A stretch of 64,000 nucleotides of DNA, taken from assembly GCF_009765355.1 (NCBI RefSeq), contig NZ_VTHK01000003.1, positions 350,333 to 414,332 of the forward strand, in the 5' to 3' direction. The position numbers and the translations under genes are program-made. Below the pieces are notes generated by a model that worked only from the letters and a program-made list of their open reading frames with translations, did not search any database and was not told the origin of the DNA. This DNA comes from Amycolatopsis anabasis (GTDB taxonomy: Bacteria; Actinomycetota; Actinomycetes; Mycobacteriales; Pseudonocardiaceae). Shown here one piece after another: positions 7,959 through 15,187 of the stretch (positions are counted from its first letter, which is position 1; every line of letters begins with the position of its first letter).

Positions 7959-9434
7959 ATGAAAACTCTCCTCGCGGCCGTCCTCACCCTCCTCGCGGTG
8001 GCCGGTTTCACCTCGCCCGCGCGGGCGGACTCCGGCCTCGAGCGGTTCTACCGCCAGCAAGTGCGCTGGACCGGATGCGCCGACCCGGAGCTGGACCGAG
8101 CCGGGTTGCGCTGCGCGGAAATCACCGTGCCGCTGGACTACCGGGCGCCGCGGGGACGCACGATCACGGTGACCATCTCCCGGCTCGCGGCCACCGATCC
8201 GGCGCGGCGACGCGGCATCCTGCAGACCAACCCCGGTGGCCCGGGCGGATTCGGGCTGGACATGCCGATCCGCGTGCGGGCCGCGCTGACCCCCGAGGCG
8301 GCCGCGCGGTACGACCTGATCGGGATGGACACGCGGGGGCTCGGCCGGAGTTCGCCGCTGGACTGCGGTCTGCGGTCGAGTATCTGGCTGCGCTCGGCCG
8401 GGCTCGACCGGCGGGGATTCGACGAAACCGCCGCGCTCGCCCGGGACGAGGCCCGGCGGTGCCGGGAGAAGTACCCGGACTTGTTGCCCCACATCACTTC
8501 CCGGAACATCGCGCGCGATCTCGACCTTGTCCGAGGCGCGCTTCGCGAGCGGAAGACGTCGTTCCTCGGGCAGTCCTACGGGGCCTACCTCGGCGCGGTG
8601 TACGCCCAGCTGTTCGGCCGCAATCTTGATCGGCTGGTGCTGGACAGCGCACCGGATCCGCGGCGGGTCGGCGTCGGGCTGTTCCGGGACATGGGGCCCG
8701 CCAACGAGAAGGCGGTCGACGAGTTCGCGGCCTGGGCGGCTGGCCGCGATTCCCGGCTGGGGAGCACGCCCGATCAGGTCCGCGGCCTGCTCGAGCGGCT
8801 CGTCCGGGACGCGGCGGCGGAACCGCTGCGGATCGGCGGATACCGGGTGGACGAACACACGTTGCCGTACGTGTTCTACCTGCACACGACCGACGAGCGG
8901 CAGAACGAGCGGCTCGCCGAAACCGTGCGCACGCTGGCCGGCGCGGCGGCCGGGGAACCGGTGACGCCGTCGCCGGAACTGCTGGACCTGCTCGACTTCC
9001 TGGCCCGCCCGGTGCGCGGCGCCGCGCAGAACGCGGCCACGCTCGCGGTGCTCTGCGGGGATCAGGCGGCCCCGGCGGATCCGGAGTCCTCCTGGCACGC
9101 CGTCCAGCACGCCCGGGTGAGCCAGCCGCTGTTCGGCCCGCTGCTCAACTCGATCATGCCGTGCGCGTACTGGGGTCCCCCGGCCGAACGCGCCACCGAG
9201 ATCGGCAACCGGGTGCCCGCGCTGCTGCTGCAGGCGACCCGGGACACCCGCACCCCCTACGCGGACGGGCTGGCCGCGCACCGCGCGCTAAGGGGTTCGC
9301 GGCTGGTCACCGTCGAGGCCCGGACGCACGCGATCTTCGCGAACTTTCCGAGCGACTGCGCGAACCGGGCGGTGAACCGGTACCTGGCCGACGGCACCCT
9401 GCCCGGCGGCGACCAGCACTGCACCGGGTCGTGA
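7959..9434 (+). CDS. Secreted alpha/beta hydrolase, tripeptidyl aminopeptidase/S33 type
   Basis: 491 residues beginning with a Sec signal peptide (MKTLLAAVLTLLAVAGFTSPARA, cleavage near residue 23). The oxyanion segment NPGGPGG (91-97) and nucleophile elbow GQSYGAY (Ser206) are those of the actinomycete tripeptidyl aminopeptidase (SlpD/SlpE/Tap) family. A C-terminal TAP-like domain supplies the likely Asp (RDTRTPYA) and His (ARTHAIFA). It would cleave short peptides or esters outside the cell. ATG 7959 follows GAAAGAAG; longer upstream starts would spoil the signal peptide. It is not overlapped with the sugar genes and need not belong to their pathway. Its stop codon lies within a palindromic repeat (9428). 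Confidence 0.85.
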   Translation: MKTLLAAVLTLLAVAGFTSPARADSGLERFYRQQVRWTGCADPELDRAGLRCAEITVPLDYRAPRGRTITVTISRLAATDPARRRGILQTNPGGPGGFGLDMPIRVRAALTPEAAARYDLIGMDTRGLGRSSPLDCGLRSSIWLRSAGLDRRGFDETAALARDEARRCREKYPDLLPHITSRNIARDLDLVRGALRERKTSFLGQSYGAYLGAVYAQLFGRNLDRLVLDSAPDPRRVGVGLFRDMGPANEKAVDEFAAWAAGRDSRLGSTPDQVRGLLERLVRDAAAEPLRIGGYRVDEHTLPYVFYLHTTDERQNERLAETVRTLAGAAAGEPVTPSPELLDLLDFLARPVRGAAQNAATLAVLCGDQAAPADPESSWHAVQHARVSQPLFGPLLNSIMPCAYWGPPAERATEIGNRVPALLLQATRDTRTPYADGLAAHRALRGSRLVTVEARTHAIFANFPSDCANRAVNRYLADGTLPGGDQHCTGS

Positions 9435-9458
9435 GTGTTCCGGCCGGTTAGAACCGGA
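9428..9458. repeat. Palindromic repeat family A, copy 1 (partial)
   Basis: GTCGTGAGTGTTCCGGCCGG followed by TTAGAACCGGA matches the left part of the full element at 9774. It keeps the inner hairpin (CCGGTT-AG-AACCGG) but lacks the outer right arm. The stop codon of the hydrolase is the TGA inside GTCGTGA. It may act as transcript end or mRNA-stabilising hairpin; there is no T-tract. Confidence 0.75.
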
Positions 9459-9510
9459 CTCTCATTTGGTCACCTACTTGTGACCTGGCGTTTCCGTTCG
9501 ACGAGCCGCA

Positions 9511-9694
9511 CTTGGCCGACAAAGTGCGACACCGCGCGGGTGGTGGTGCTCGGAGGTACCCAATGCGGCGTTCGGTACCTGCAACGCCCCGAAAGCCACA
9601 TTGGTGTCCTCCGGGTACCCCATTTCGGTAGGTGCCCCGGGCACCCCCACGAGCGCGGCCTCGTTGCGGTCCCTCTTGGCCGACACAGTGCGAC
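9511..9694 (+). repeat. 20-bp direct repeat pair flanking a family B hairpin
   Basis: CTTGGCCGACAAAGTGCGAC at 9511-9530 and CTTGGCCGACACAGTGCGAC at 9675-9694 differ at one position and lie 164 bp apart in the same orientation. The family B hairpin sits between them. No transposase or terminal inverted repeat is visible. Confidence 0.8.
9560..9604. repeat. Repeat family B, hairpin copy
   Basis: CCAATGCGGCGTTCGG (9560-9575) pairs with CCGAAAGCCACATTGG (9589-9604), 14 of 16 positions complementary, around a 13-nt loop. Each arm matches the unit repeated in tandem at 24632-24721 (CCCAATGTGGCRTT...GGGGCGTTGAAGGT). Here two units lie head to head; there they lie head to tail. Confidence 0.75.
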
Positions 9695-9773
9695 GAGCAT
9701 CCGGGTGGCAGTCAGGCGGCGCCTGCACGCCCAGGCCGGTCACCGTCTCGTGTAGGGGAACCAAGTACTGGGG

Positions 9774-9819
9774 GTCGTGAGCGTTCCGGCCGGTTAGAAC
9801 CGGCCGCACCACTCACGAC
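9774..9819. repeat. Palindromic repeat family A, copy 2 (full); likely terminator
   Basis: The outer arms GTCGTGAG and CTCACGAC (8 bp) enclose inner arms CGGCCGGTT and AACCGGCCG (9 bp) around AG, with 5-nt internal loops on both sides. It ends two bases before the stop codon of the minus-strand methyltransferase. The symmetric structure would fold in transcripts from either strand and so could end both convergent genes. No U-tract follows. Confidence 0.8.
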
Positions 9820-9820
9820 C

Positions 9821-10669
9821 TCAGGGTTTGCGGCCTACGCCGAACAGGATGCGGGAGCGGCTCGGCGGGCCCTCCCATTCCGGTTCGTCCTCGGGGTCCG
9901 GGTGCCATTCCGGGGCGTAGACGATCCCGGGCGCGACGATCTCCAAGCCGCCGAAGAACTCGGTGAACTCGTCCCGGGTGCGCGTCTGCCCCGGATTCGT
10001 GGTGCGCTCGTACGCGTCCACCAGGCGCCGCTGATTCGCGGCCTCTTCCGGGGTGGCGATGCCGGTGTCGGTGAAATGACTCATCACCAGCAGCGAACCG
10101 GACGGGAGCGCGCGGCGGTAGAACCCGACCAGATCGCAGGGATCGCGGTCGTCCTTGATGAAGTGCAGCACCGCCACCAGCAGCAGGCAGATCGGCTGCT
10201 GTTTGATCACCCGGGTCGCCAGGACCCGTTCCCACAGCTTGTCCCGGTCCAGGATGTCGCCGTAGAGGGCGCGGTGCCGGCCGCTGTCCGCCCGCGCGTC
10301 GAGCAGGATCTCGGCGTGCGCCGCGGCGATCGGTTCGTTGTCGACGTACACCACGCGGGCGGCGCCGGGCGTGTGCTCGTCGGCCACCTCGTGCACGTGC
10401 CCGGCCGTGGGCAGGCCGCAGCCCAGATCGACGAACTGCCGGATGCCCTGGTCCATCGCGTACCGCACGGCCCGCCGCAGCGCCTTGCGGTTCTCCTGGG
10501 CGTAGATCCGGACGTCCGCGGTGATCGGTTCGAGCACGTTCCGGCTGTACTCGCGGTCGACCGCGTAGTTGTTGGAACCCCCGAGCCAGTAGTCGTAGAG
10601 CCGGGCGGCGGACGGCTTGTCGAGACTCCCCGCGACCGCGGCGGGCAGCACCGGCTCGGCATTCCTCAT
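9821..10669 (-). CDS. SAM-dependent methyltransferase, PF04672-type (DUF574)
   Basis: 282 residues. The N-terminal signature SAARLYDYWLGGSNNYAVDRE and the SAM-binding segment QFVDLGCGLPTAGHVHEVA with VVYVDNEPIA identify the actinomycete-specific S-adenosyl methyltransferase family often present in many copies in these genomes. Substrates of the family are mostly unknown. It stands alone between two hairpin regions. Its orientation opposes the hydrolase, and the chitosanase upstream has its own terminators, so it is probably a single transcription unit. No link to the sugar pathway can be shown. Confidence 0.85.
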   Translation of the reverse strand: MRNAEPVLPAAVAGSLDKPSAARLYDYWLGGSNNYAVDREYSRNVLEPITADVRIYAQENRKALRRAVRYAMDQGIRQFVDLGCGLPTAGHVHEVADEHTPGAARVVYVDNEPIAAAHAEILLDARADSGRHRALYGDILDRDKLWERVLATRVIKQQPICLLLVAVLHFIKDDRDPCDLVGFYRRALPSGSLLVMSHFTDTGIATPEEAANQRRLVDAYERTTNPGQTRTRDEFTEFFGGLEIVAPGIVYAPEWHPDPEDEPEWEGPPSRSRILFGVGRKP

Positions 10670-10738
10670 ATTTCCGGCATCCTGCTCACCGCCGGAAGTG
10701 ATCGCAAGGGGACGGCCCGGTACTGGGAACTACCCCAG

Positions 10739-10781
10739 TCTTCGCGCCCGGGCACTCCACTGTGGAGTCCGGGCGCGAAGA
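10739..10781 (-). terminator. Hairpin downstream of chitosanase (distal)
   Basis: TCTTCGCGCCCGG (10739-10751) pairs with CCGGGCGCGAAGA (10769-10781), and an upper stem ACTCC/GGAGT surrounds an ACTGT-centred loop with a small bulge. It is the second of two hairpins after the minus-strand GH75 gene. No T-run is present, as is usual for actinomycete terminators. The tip contains TCCACTGTGGA. Confidence 0.75.
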
Positions 10782-10784
10782 GAC

Positions 10785-10824
10785 GGAAGCGGGACGGCCG
10801 CCGCCACGCCTCCGTCCCGCTTCC
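10785..10824 (-). terminator. Hairpin downstream of chitosanase (proximal)
   Basis: A perfect 13-bp stem GGAAGCGGGACGG (10785-10797) with CCGTCCCGCTTCC (10812-10824) and a 14-nt loop begins 15 nt after the GH75 stop codon (10839, minus strand). Together with the hairpin at 10739 it forms a tandem terminator insulating the chitosanase from the methyltransferase. Confidence 0.8.
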
Positions 10825-10838
10825 TGCCCGTGGGTTGG

Positions 10839-11525
10839 TTAGTTGCCCTGAACGAACTTCGCGGCCAGGCCCGCGCCGACCGAGGTCGCCTTGTCGTGGT
10901 TCTCGATCGGCGACACCTGCGAGTTCTTGAAGCAGATGTAGGTCACGCCGGAATCCGTGCCGCCGTTCGCCGGGTCCGGGTCGATGCCCAGCGCCTTCGC
11001 GGTCGCGTAGGACGCCTCGCCGATGATGTCGGCCGGTCCGGTGTCGCCGATCACCGTGTACAGCACCTTGTCCTGGTAGATCACCGCGCAGGAACCGGCG
11101 CCCTTGAGCCCGGACGAGGTGTACTTCCAGGTGCTGCTCGGGCTGGGCACCACGAGGTACGGGGTCTGGTCGGCGATCAGCGGTTTGCCGTCGGAGCGGT
11201 GGAACGCGGTGTCCGGCTGGAACCACGGGTCGGTGTTCTTGTTGCACCGGGCCGTGGGCTGGCCGTCGCAGTCGATGTCCATATCGGCTTTCCAGAAGAC
11301 CGCGCCGTTCGCGTCGCACACCGGGATCGTGCGCCCGGCCTCGGCGTCGGTCTTGTACTTGCCGTTCGAGATCTGCTTGCAGCCCTGGGTCTTCGCGAGC
11401 AGTTCGGCCGCGGACGGCCCGGCCGCCGCGGCGGGCGCGGGAGGCTGGGGGCTGGCCGCGGCCACCGCCGAGGGGGCCAGGGCCAGGAGGAACAGCAGGG
11501 AAGCGAGCAGGGGTTGCTTCCGCAT
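10839..11525 (-). CDS. Secreted chitosanase, glycoside hydrolase family 75
   Basis: About 228 residues with a Sec signal peptide (MRKQPLLASLLFLLALAPSAVAAA) and a short Pro/Ala linker before the mature domain. The block FWKADMDIDCDGQ carries the Asp residues conserved in GH75 endo-chitosanases, and six cysteines fit secreted disulfides. It would hydrolyse beta-1,4-glucosamine chains such as fungal chitosan, or a partly deacetylated glycan. ATG 11525 has AAGGAG five bases upstream; GTG 11528 would leave only two bases, so ATG is preferred. A palindrome between promoter and start suggests repression. Placed within a polysaccharide locus, it might act on the cell's own glycan, but a nutritional role is equally likely. 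Confidence 0.88.
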   Translation of the reverse strand: MRKQPLLASLLFLLALAPSAVAAASPQPPAPAAAAGPSAAELLAKTQGCKQISNGKYKTDAEAGRTIPVCDANGAVFWKADMDIDCDGQPTARCNKNTDPWFQPDTAFHRSDGKPLIADQTPYLVVPSPSSTWKYTSSGLKGAGSCAVIYQDKVLYTVIGDTGPADIIGEASYATAKALGIDPDPANGGTDSGVTYICFKNSQVSPIENHDKATSVGAGLAAKFVQGN

Positions 11526-11540
11526 CACATCTCCTTAGTT

Positions 11541-11553
11541 AGGAAACTTTCCT
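11541..11553. promoter_or_regulatory. Palindromic operator candidate before the chitosanase gene
   Basis: AGGAAACTTTCCT is a perfect palindrome (AGGAAA-C-TTTCCT) five bases upstream of the Shine-Dalgarno sequence. A bound repressor would block initiation or elongation. From memory, similar AGGAAA...TTTCCT palindromes precede secreted chitinase and chitosanase genes in Streptomyces. The regulator is not in the window. Confidence 0.6.
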
Positions 11554-11740
11554 TACTTTGACGATGCGCACCTAGGATGCTCCCGAGCGTGACCGAGTTC
11601 AAGCCCCTGCCGGAAATGTCCGGGTTCCTGTCCGGTGGACAATCCGGCACCCGGACGCATCGAATTGCGACAAACGCCTGGTAACCGCGTCGTCACGCCC
11701 CTCGACTAACAAGCGACACGACCATCGGACCCGTGGGGGC

Positions 11741-12565
11741 GTGGTGACGACCACCTGGCGATCGAAGGCGAGAACGGCACGCGACAAGGCCAACGACGTG
11801 GTGACCAGGGTGACCCGCCGGCCACCCCGGCGGATCCGGGGCGACATCTCCCCGCTCTGGCTGGACTTCGGGCGGACCGGCCGGGACCAGGTCGGGTTCC
11901 TGACCGAATTCTGCGGGCTCACCCCGAACCACCACGTGCTCGACATCGGATGCGGGGTCGGGCGGCTCGCGCTCCCGCTGACCCGGGTGCTCGGCCCGCT
12001 GGGCGGCTACCAGGGGTTCGACGTGCTGCCGTACCTGGTCGACTGGTGCGAGCGGAACATCGCCGCCCGGCATCCCCACTTCCACTTCACGCACGCCGAC
12101 GTGCGGACCTCGATCGGCCACGATCCGGGCGTGGACGCGGCCGACTACGTCTTCCCGTACGCGGACGCCTCGTTCGATCTCGCGTACGCCGGATCGCTGT
12201 TCACCCACCTGACCCCGGACGCGGCGGCCAACTACCTCGCGCAGGTCGCGCGGGTGCTGCGCCCCGGCGGGGTGTTCGCGGCGACCTGGAACCTGTACAA
12301 CCGCCGGTCCGAACAGGCGCTGCCCGGCCGCAGCCTGCGCAAGGCGTGGCCGTTCGCGCGGGACCACCACCGGCTCAAGGACGCCGAACATCCCGAGTCC
12401 AATGTGGCCTACGACGAACTCTGGCTGCGGCCCGCCTACCGGCAGGCCGGGTTGCGGATCCTCGATCCGCTCCGGCCGGACGCGACCTACTCGCCGCTGC
12501 GCGTTCCGCAGCGGGTCAGCGCCGCGCACCTCTGGTACACGAACACGGTCATCGCGCGGCTTTGA
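11741..12565 (+). CDS. Class I SAM-dependent methyltransferase
   Basis: 274 residues. A basic N-terminal stretch (about 40 residues, many Arg) precedes the Rossmann core: motif I VLDIGCGVGRLALPL, a FDVLPYLVDWC acidic turn, and motif post-I/II FDLAYAGSLFTHL. The typical order of a type 11/25 methyltransferase suggests small-molecule or sugar O-methylation. Within this locus, methylation of a polysaccharide residue is plausible but unproved. GTG 11741 or GTG 11744 could be the start, after GGGGGC. Its last 17 bases overlap the end of the convergent flippase gene. Confidence 0.78.
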   Translation: MVTTTWRSKARTARDKANDVVTRVTRRPPRRIRGDISPLWLDFGRTGRDQVGFLTEFCGLTPNHHVLDIGCGVGRLALPLTRVLGPLGGYQGFDVLPYLVDWCERNIAARHPHFHFTHADVRTSIGHDPGVDAADYVFPYADASFDLAYAGSLFTHLTPDAAANYLAQVARVLRPGGVFAATWNLYNRRSEQALPGRSLRKAWPFARDHHRLKDAEHPESNVAYDELWLRPAYRQAGLRILDPLRPDATYSPLRVPQRVSAAHLWYTNTVIARL

Positions 12566-13979
12566 GTTCGTGCCGGAGCGGCCAGACCACCGCGAGGTAG
12601 GCCAGCGCACCGAGAGATCCGGCGATCAGCAGCTGCACGAATCCGGCCGGGGTGAGCAGCCGGACGGTCAGCACCACGGCGGTGAGCACCAGGCAGCCGA
12701 GCACCGGCCGGCACACCGCGCGCCACAGCCCGGCCACCCGCACCCCCGTGCCGCGGACGGCGAGCACGAACGCGGGCAGCACCAGCAGCACGGCGACCGC
12801 GGCGTGCGCGAGGCCGACGCCCTGGATGCCGCCGAGGCTCGCGCCGACCGGCAGCGCGACGGCGAGCGCGACCAGCCAGCCGCCCTGCAACCACAGCGTC
12901 GCGCGCGGTTTGCCCAGGGCGACCAGGAAGTCGTAACCCAGTTCGGCGGCGACCCGCACCAGGCCGAGGATCACCAGGAACTGCAGCACGGCCGCCGATT
13001 CCGACCACTTGGTGCCGTACAGCGTGGTCACCACCGGCAGCGCGAGCAGGCCGAGCAGCGCGCACACCGGCAACGTCGGCACCGCGAGCAGGGTGGCCAT
13101 CCGCGCCAGCACGGATTCGCGTTCGTCCGGGTTCTCCTGCACCCGCGCGAACGCGGCGAGCGACACCCGGCGCACCACCACCGAGAACACGTTCACCGGC
13201 CAGCTCGCCAGGTTGAACGCCTGCAGGTAGAAGCCGAGCGCGACCGGGCCGAGCAGGCGGCCGGTCACCACGTAGTCGATGTTCAGCATGGCCACCACGA
13301 GCAGGCTCGACCCGGCGAGCGGGAGCCCGAACGCGAGCAGTTCGCGCGCCTGCCGCGGATCGAACCCGGGCCGGGGCCACCGCCGGGTCAGCGCGAACAG
13401 CGCCACCGCCATCGCCACGTTCCCCAGCAGCTGCCCGATCGCCAGGCTCCAGGCGCCGTGCCCGGTCGCCGCGAGGCTCACCGTCACCGCGGTGGTGACC
13501 ACCAGGTTCGCCAGGTCGACGACCAGCCGCACGCCCTGCCGGAACTCGCGGTTCACCAGCTGCGCCACCGGTGCGGTGAGCCCGCCGACCACCATGGACA
13601 GGCACAGCACGCGCACCACGCCGGTCGCCGATTCCGCGCCCAGCGCGTGCGTGAACGAGGGCGCCGCGAAGAAGCACGCCACGTACAGCAGCGCGCTGGC
13701 GACGAACGAGATCGTGGTGACGGTCGGCAGGATCCGCTCCGGGTCCCCCGGCCAGCGCACCACGGCCAGGCTCACGCCCAGTTCGTTCAGCGACAGCAAC
13801 GCGATCAACGCGACGAACGCGACCGCGTAGACGCCGAAATCCGCCGGGGTGAGCAACCGGGCCAGCACGATCCCGGTGAGGAACGTGCCGAGGCGGCCGA
13901 CGACCGTGTTGAGGGCGCTCATGCTGAGCGCCCGCCGGATTGGCGAGGATGGTTTGCGGTGCTTGGCGGTCGTGGTCAC
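12549..13979 (-). CDS. Lipid-linked oligosaccharide flippase, Wzx/MviN-like
   Basis: About 476 residues and roughly 14 hydrophobic segments. The N terminus (SMSALNTVVGRLGTFLTGIVLARLLTPADFGVYAVA) is the classic start of the polysaccharide-transporter family PF01943/PF13440. It would flip the undecaprenyl-linked repeat unit across the membrane. GTG 13979 overlaps the stop of the GT-C gene (GTGA) and is preferred to starts further upstream, which would read through that gene's C terminus. It is the last gene of a four-gene minus-strand export set. It ends in a 17-bp convergent overlap with the methyltransferase. Confidence 0.88.
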   Translation of the reverse strand: MTTTAKHRKPSSPIRRALSMSALNTVVGRLGTFLTGIVLARLLTPADFGVYAVAFVALIALLSLNELGVSLAVVRWPGDPERILPTVTTISFVASALLYVACFFAAPSFTHALGAESATGVVRVLCLSMVVGGLTAPVAQLVNREFRQGVRLVVDLANLVVTTAVTVSLAATGHGAWSLAIGQLLGNVAMAVALFALTRRWPRPGFDPRQARELLAFGLPLAGSSLLVVAMLNIDYVVTGRLLGPVALGFYLQAFNLASWPVNVFSVVVRRVSLAAFARVQENPDERESVLARMATLLAVPTLPVCALLGLLALPVVTTLYGTKWSESAAVLQFLVILGLVRVAAELGYDFLVALGKPRATLWLQGGWLVALAVALPVGASLGGIQGVGLAHAAVAVLLVLPAFVLAVRGTGVRVAGLWRAVCRPVLGCLVLTAVVLTVRLLTPAGFVQLLIAGSLGALAYLAVVWPLRHELKAAR

Positions 13980-15187
13980 CGGGCCTCCGTTCGCCCGCGC
14001 CACAGGTGCGCCACCGCCGACGCCGCGAGCACGATGGTCAGCGCGTCCAGCGGAACGCGGAACCGGACGCGGGTGAAGAACACGGCGAGCAGCAGCACGT
14101 TCAGCACGATGAACCACAACGCCAGCTTTTCCACCCGGTGCATCGGGAACCGCCGCACGAGCAGCAGCCGCAGCGCGGCCAGCGCCAGCACCGGGTAATA
14201 GGTCAGCGCGGCCAGTAGGTCCGAGGCGCCCTGGCCGGAGGTCTTGAGCGAATCGCTGTACGCGAAGGTGTGCGCCACCTTGCCGAGGTAGAGCGCCGCC
14301 GCGTCCCCGGGATGCGCGGTGATCCAGTCGACCGCCGCCTCCCGGTAGAAGCCGTCGATGCCGACCTCGTCCAGGCGCAGTTCCTTCGCCCGGCTATCCC
14401 ACGCCGAGATGTCCACTGTGGTCCCGCTGCCCGGAGTGGCGCCGGGGTTGTTGCCCAGCAACAGGTTGACCCCGTTGTTCGTGGACACCGGCACGAACGC
14501 GTGCAGTTGCACGGCGTTGCGCACGCACCACAGCCCGGGCAGGACCGCGGCCACCGCGAACAGCAGCACGATCGACCGCCAGTTCTTCCGGAGCCCGAGG
14601 AACACCGCCAGGACGAGCAGGGACGGCGCGAACGAGGGCACGGTGAGGATGAGCGATCCCGCGCAGAGTCCGCTGAGGACTATCCATAGTGGACGACAGC
14701 GCAGGGCGAACTCGGTCATGGCGAGCAGCATCAGCAGCGCGGGAACCTGCGGGTAGAGTGCGGTCGCCGTGTAGACCAGCAGCGGGTAGCAGGCCAGGAC
14801 CACCGCCGCGAGCGCACCGGCCGCCGGGGTGATCCGGCGCCCGAGCAGGTAGGCGAACCACACCGAACCGGCCAGGCACGCGACCCCGACCAGCCGCAAC
14901 GCGAACACCGCGCCACCGCTGAGCAGGTACACCGGCAGCAGCAGGAACGGGTACCCGGGCGGGCGGTAGGCGGTGACGTTGCCGTCGGCCGAATACCCGT
15001 GCCCGTGCGCCATCGACCGGGTCAGTTCGGTGTAGACGTGCTCGTCGAGGTACCGCAGCTCGCCGCCGAGCACGATCGCGTACCCGGCCGACAGCACCAC
15101 CGCGAGCCCGACCGCGGCCAGCGCGATCCGCCCCGCGTGCGCCTCGATCCGGTCCAGCAGCCTCGCGCGGGCGACAACGGCCGTCAT
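13976..15187 (-). CDS. GT-C membrane glycosyltransferase, GT39/PMT-like
   Basis: About 403 residues with some ten hydrophobic helices. After the first helix comes the loop GGELRYLDEHVYTELTRSM, whose acidic residues match the catalytic Asp/Glu loop of GT-C enzymes using polyprenyl-phosphate sugars. The following AYRPPGYPFLLLPVYLL is typical of the GT39/ArnT clan. A periplasmic loop and final helices close the protein. It would transfer a sugar from a polyprenyl-phosphate donor outside the membrane, perhaps as a side branch or to modify the chain. ATG 15187 overlaps the ligase stop by ATGA. Confidence 0.8.
   Translation of the reverse strand: MTAVVARARLLDRIEAHAGRIALAAVGLAVVLSAGYAIVLGGELRYLDEHVYTELTRSMAHGHGYSADGNVTAYRPPGYPFLLLPVYLLSGGAVFALRLVGVACLAGSVWFAYLLGRRITPAAGALAAVVLACYPLLVYTATALYPQVPALLMLLAMTEFALRCRPLWIVLSGLCAGSLILTVPSFAPSLLVLAVFLGLRKNWRSIVLLFAVAAVLPGLWCVRNAVQLHAFVPVSTNNGVNLLLGNNPGATPGSGTTVDISAWDSRAKELRLDEVGIDGFYREAAVDWITAHPGDAAALYLGKVAHTFAYSDSLKTSGQGASDLLAALTYYPVLALAALRLLLVRRFPMHRVEKLALWFIVLNVLLLAVFFTRVRFRVPLDALTIVLAASAVAHLWRGRTEAR

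Larger units (their letters stand above)
9435..9820. other. Composite repeat-bearing intergenic region, no gene
   Basis: Between the hydrolase and the convergent methyltransferase lie, in order: family A copy 1; an inverted repeat GGTCAC-N6-GTGACC (9468-9485); a 20-bp sequence CTTGGCCGACAAAGTGCGAC (9511-9530) repeated with one change at 9675-9694; a family B hairpin (9560-9604) between these two; and family A copy 2 (9774-9819). Frames through it have coding-unlike third positions and start or stop in repeats. I see no gene here. Confidence 0.7.

Noticed and set aside
9511..9694. Insertion sequence ends
   Set aside because: The pair is direct, not inverted, and no transposase or target duplication is visible.
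9435..9755. Possible 106-codon gene in the composite repeat gap
   Set aside because: It starts at the stop of the hydrolase, runs through repeat elements, and has no coding-like third-position bias.
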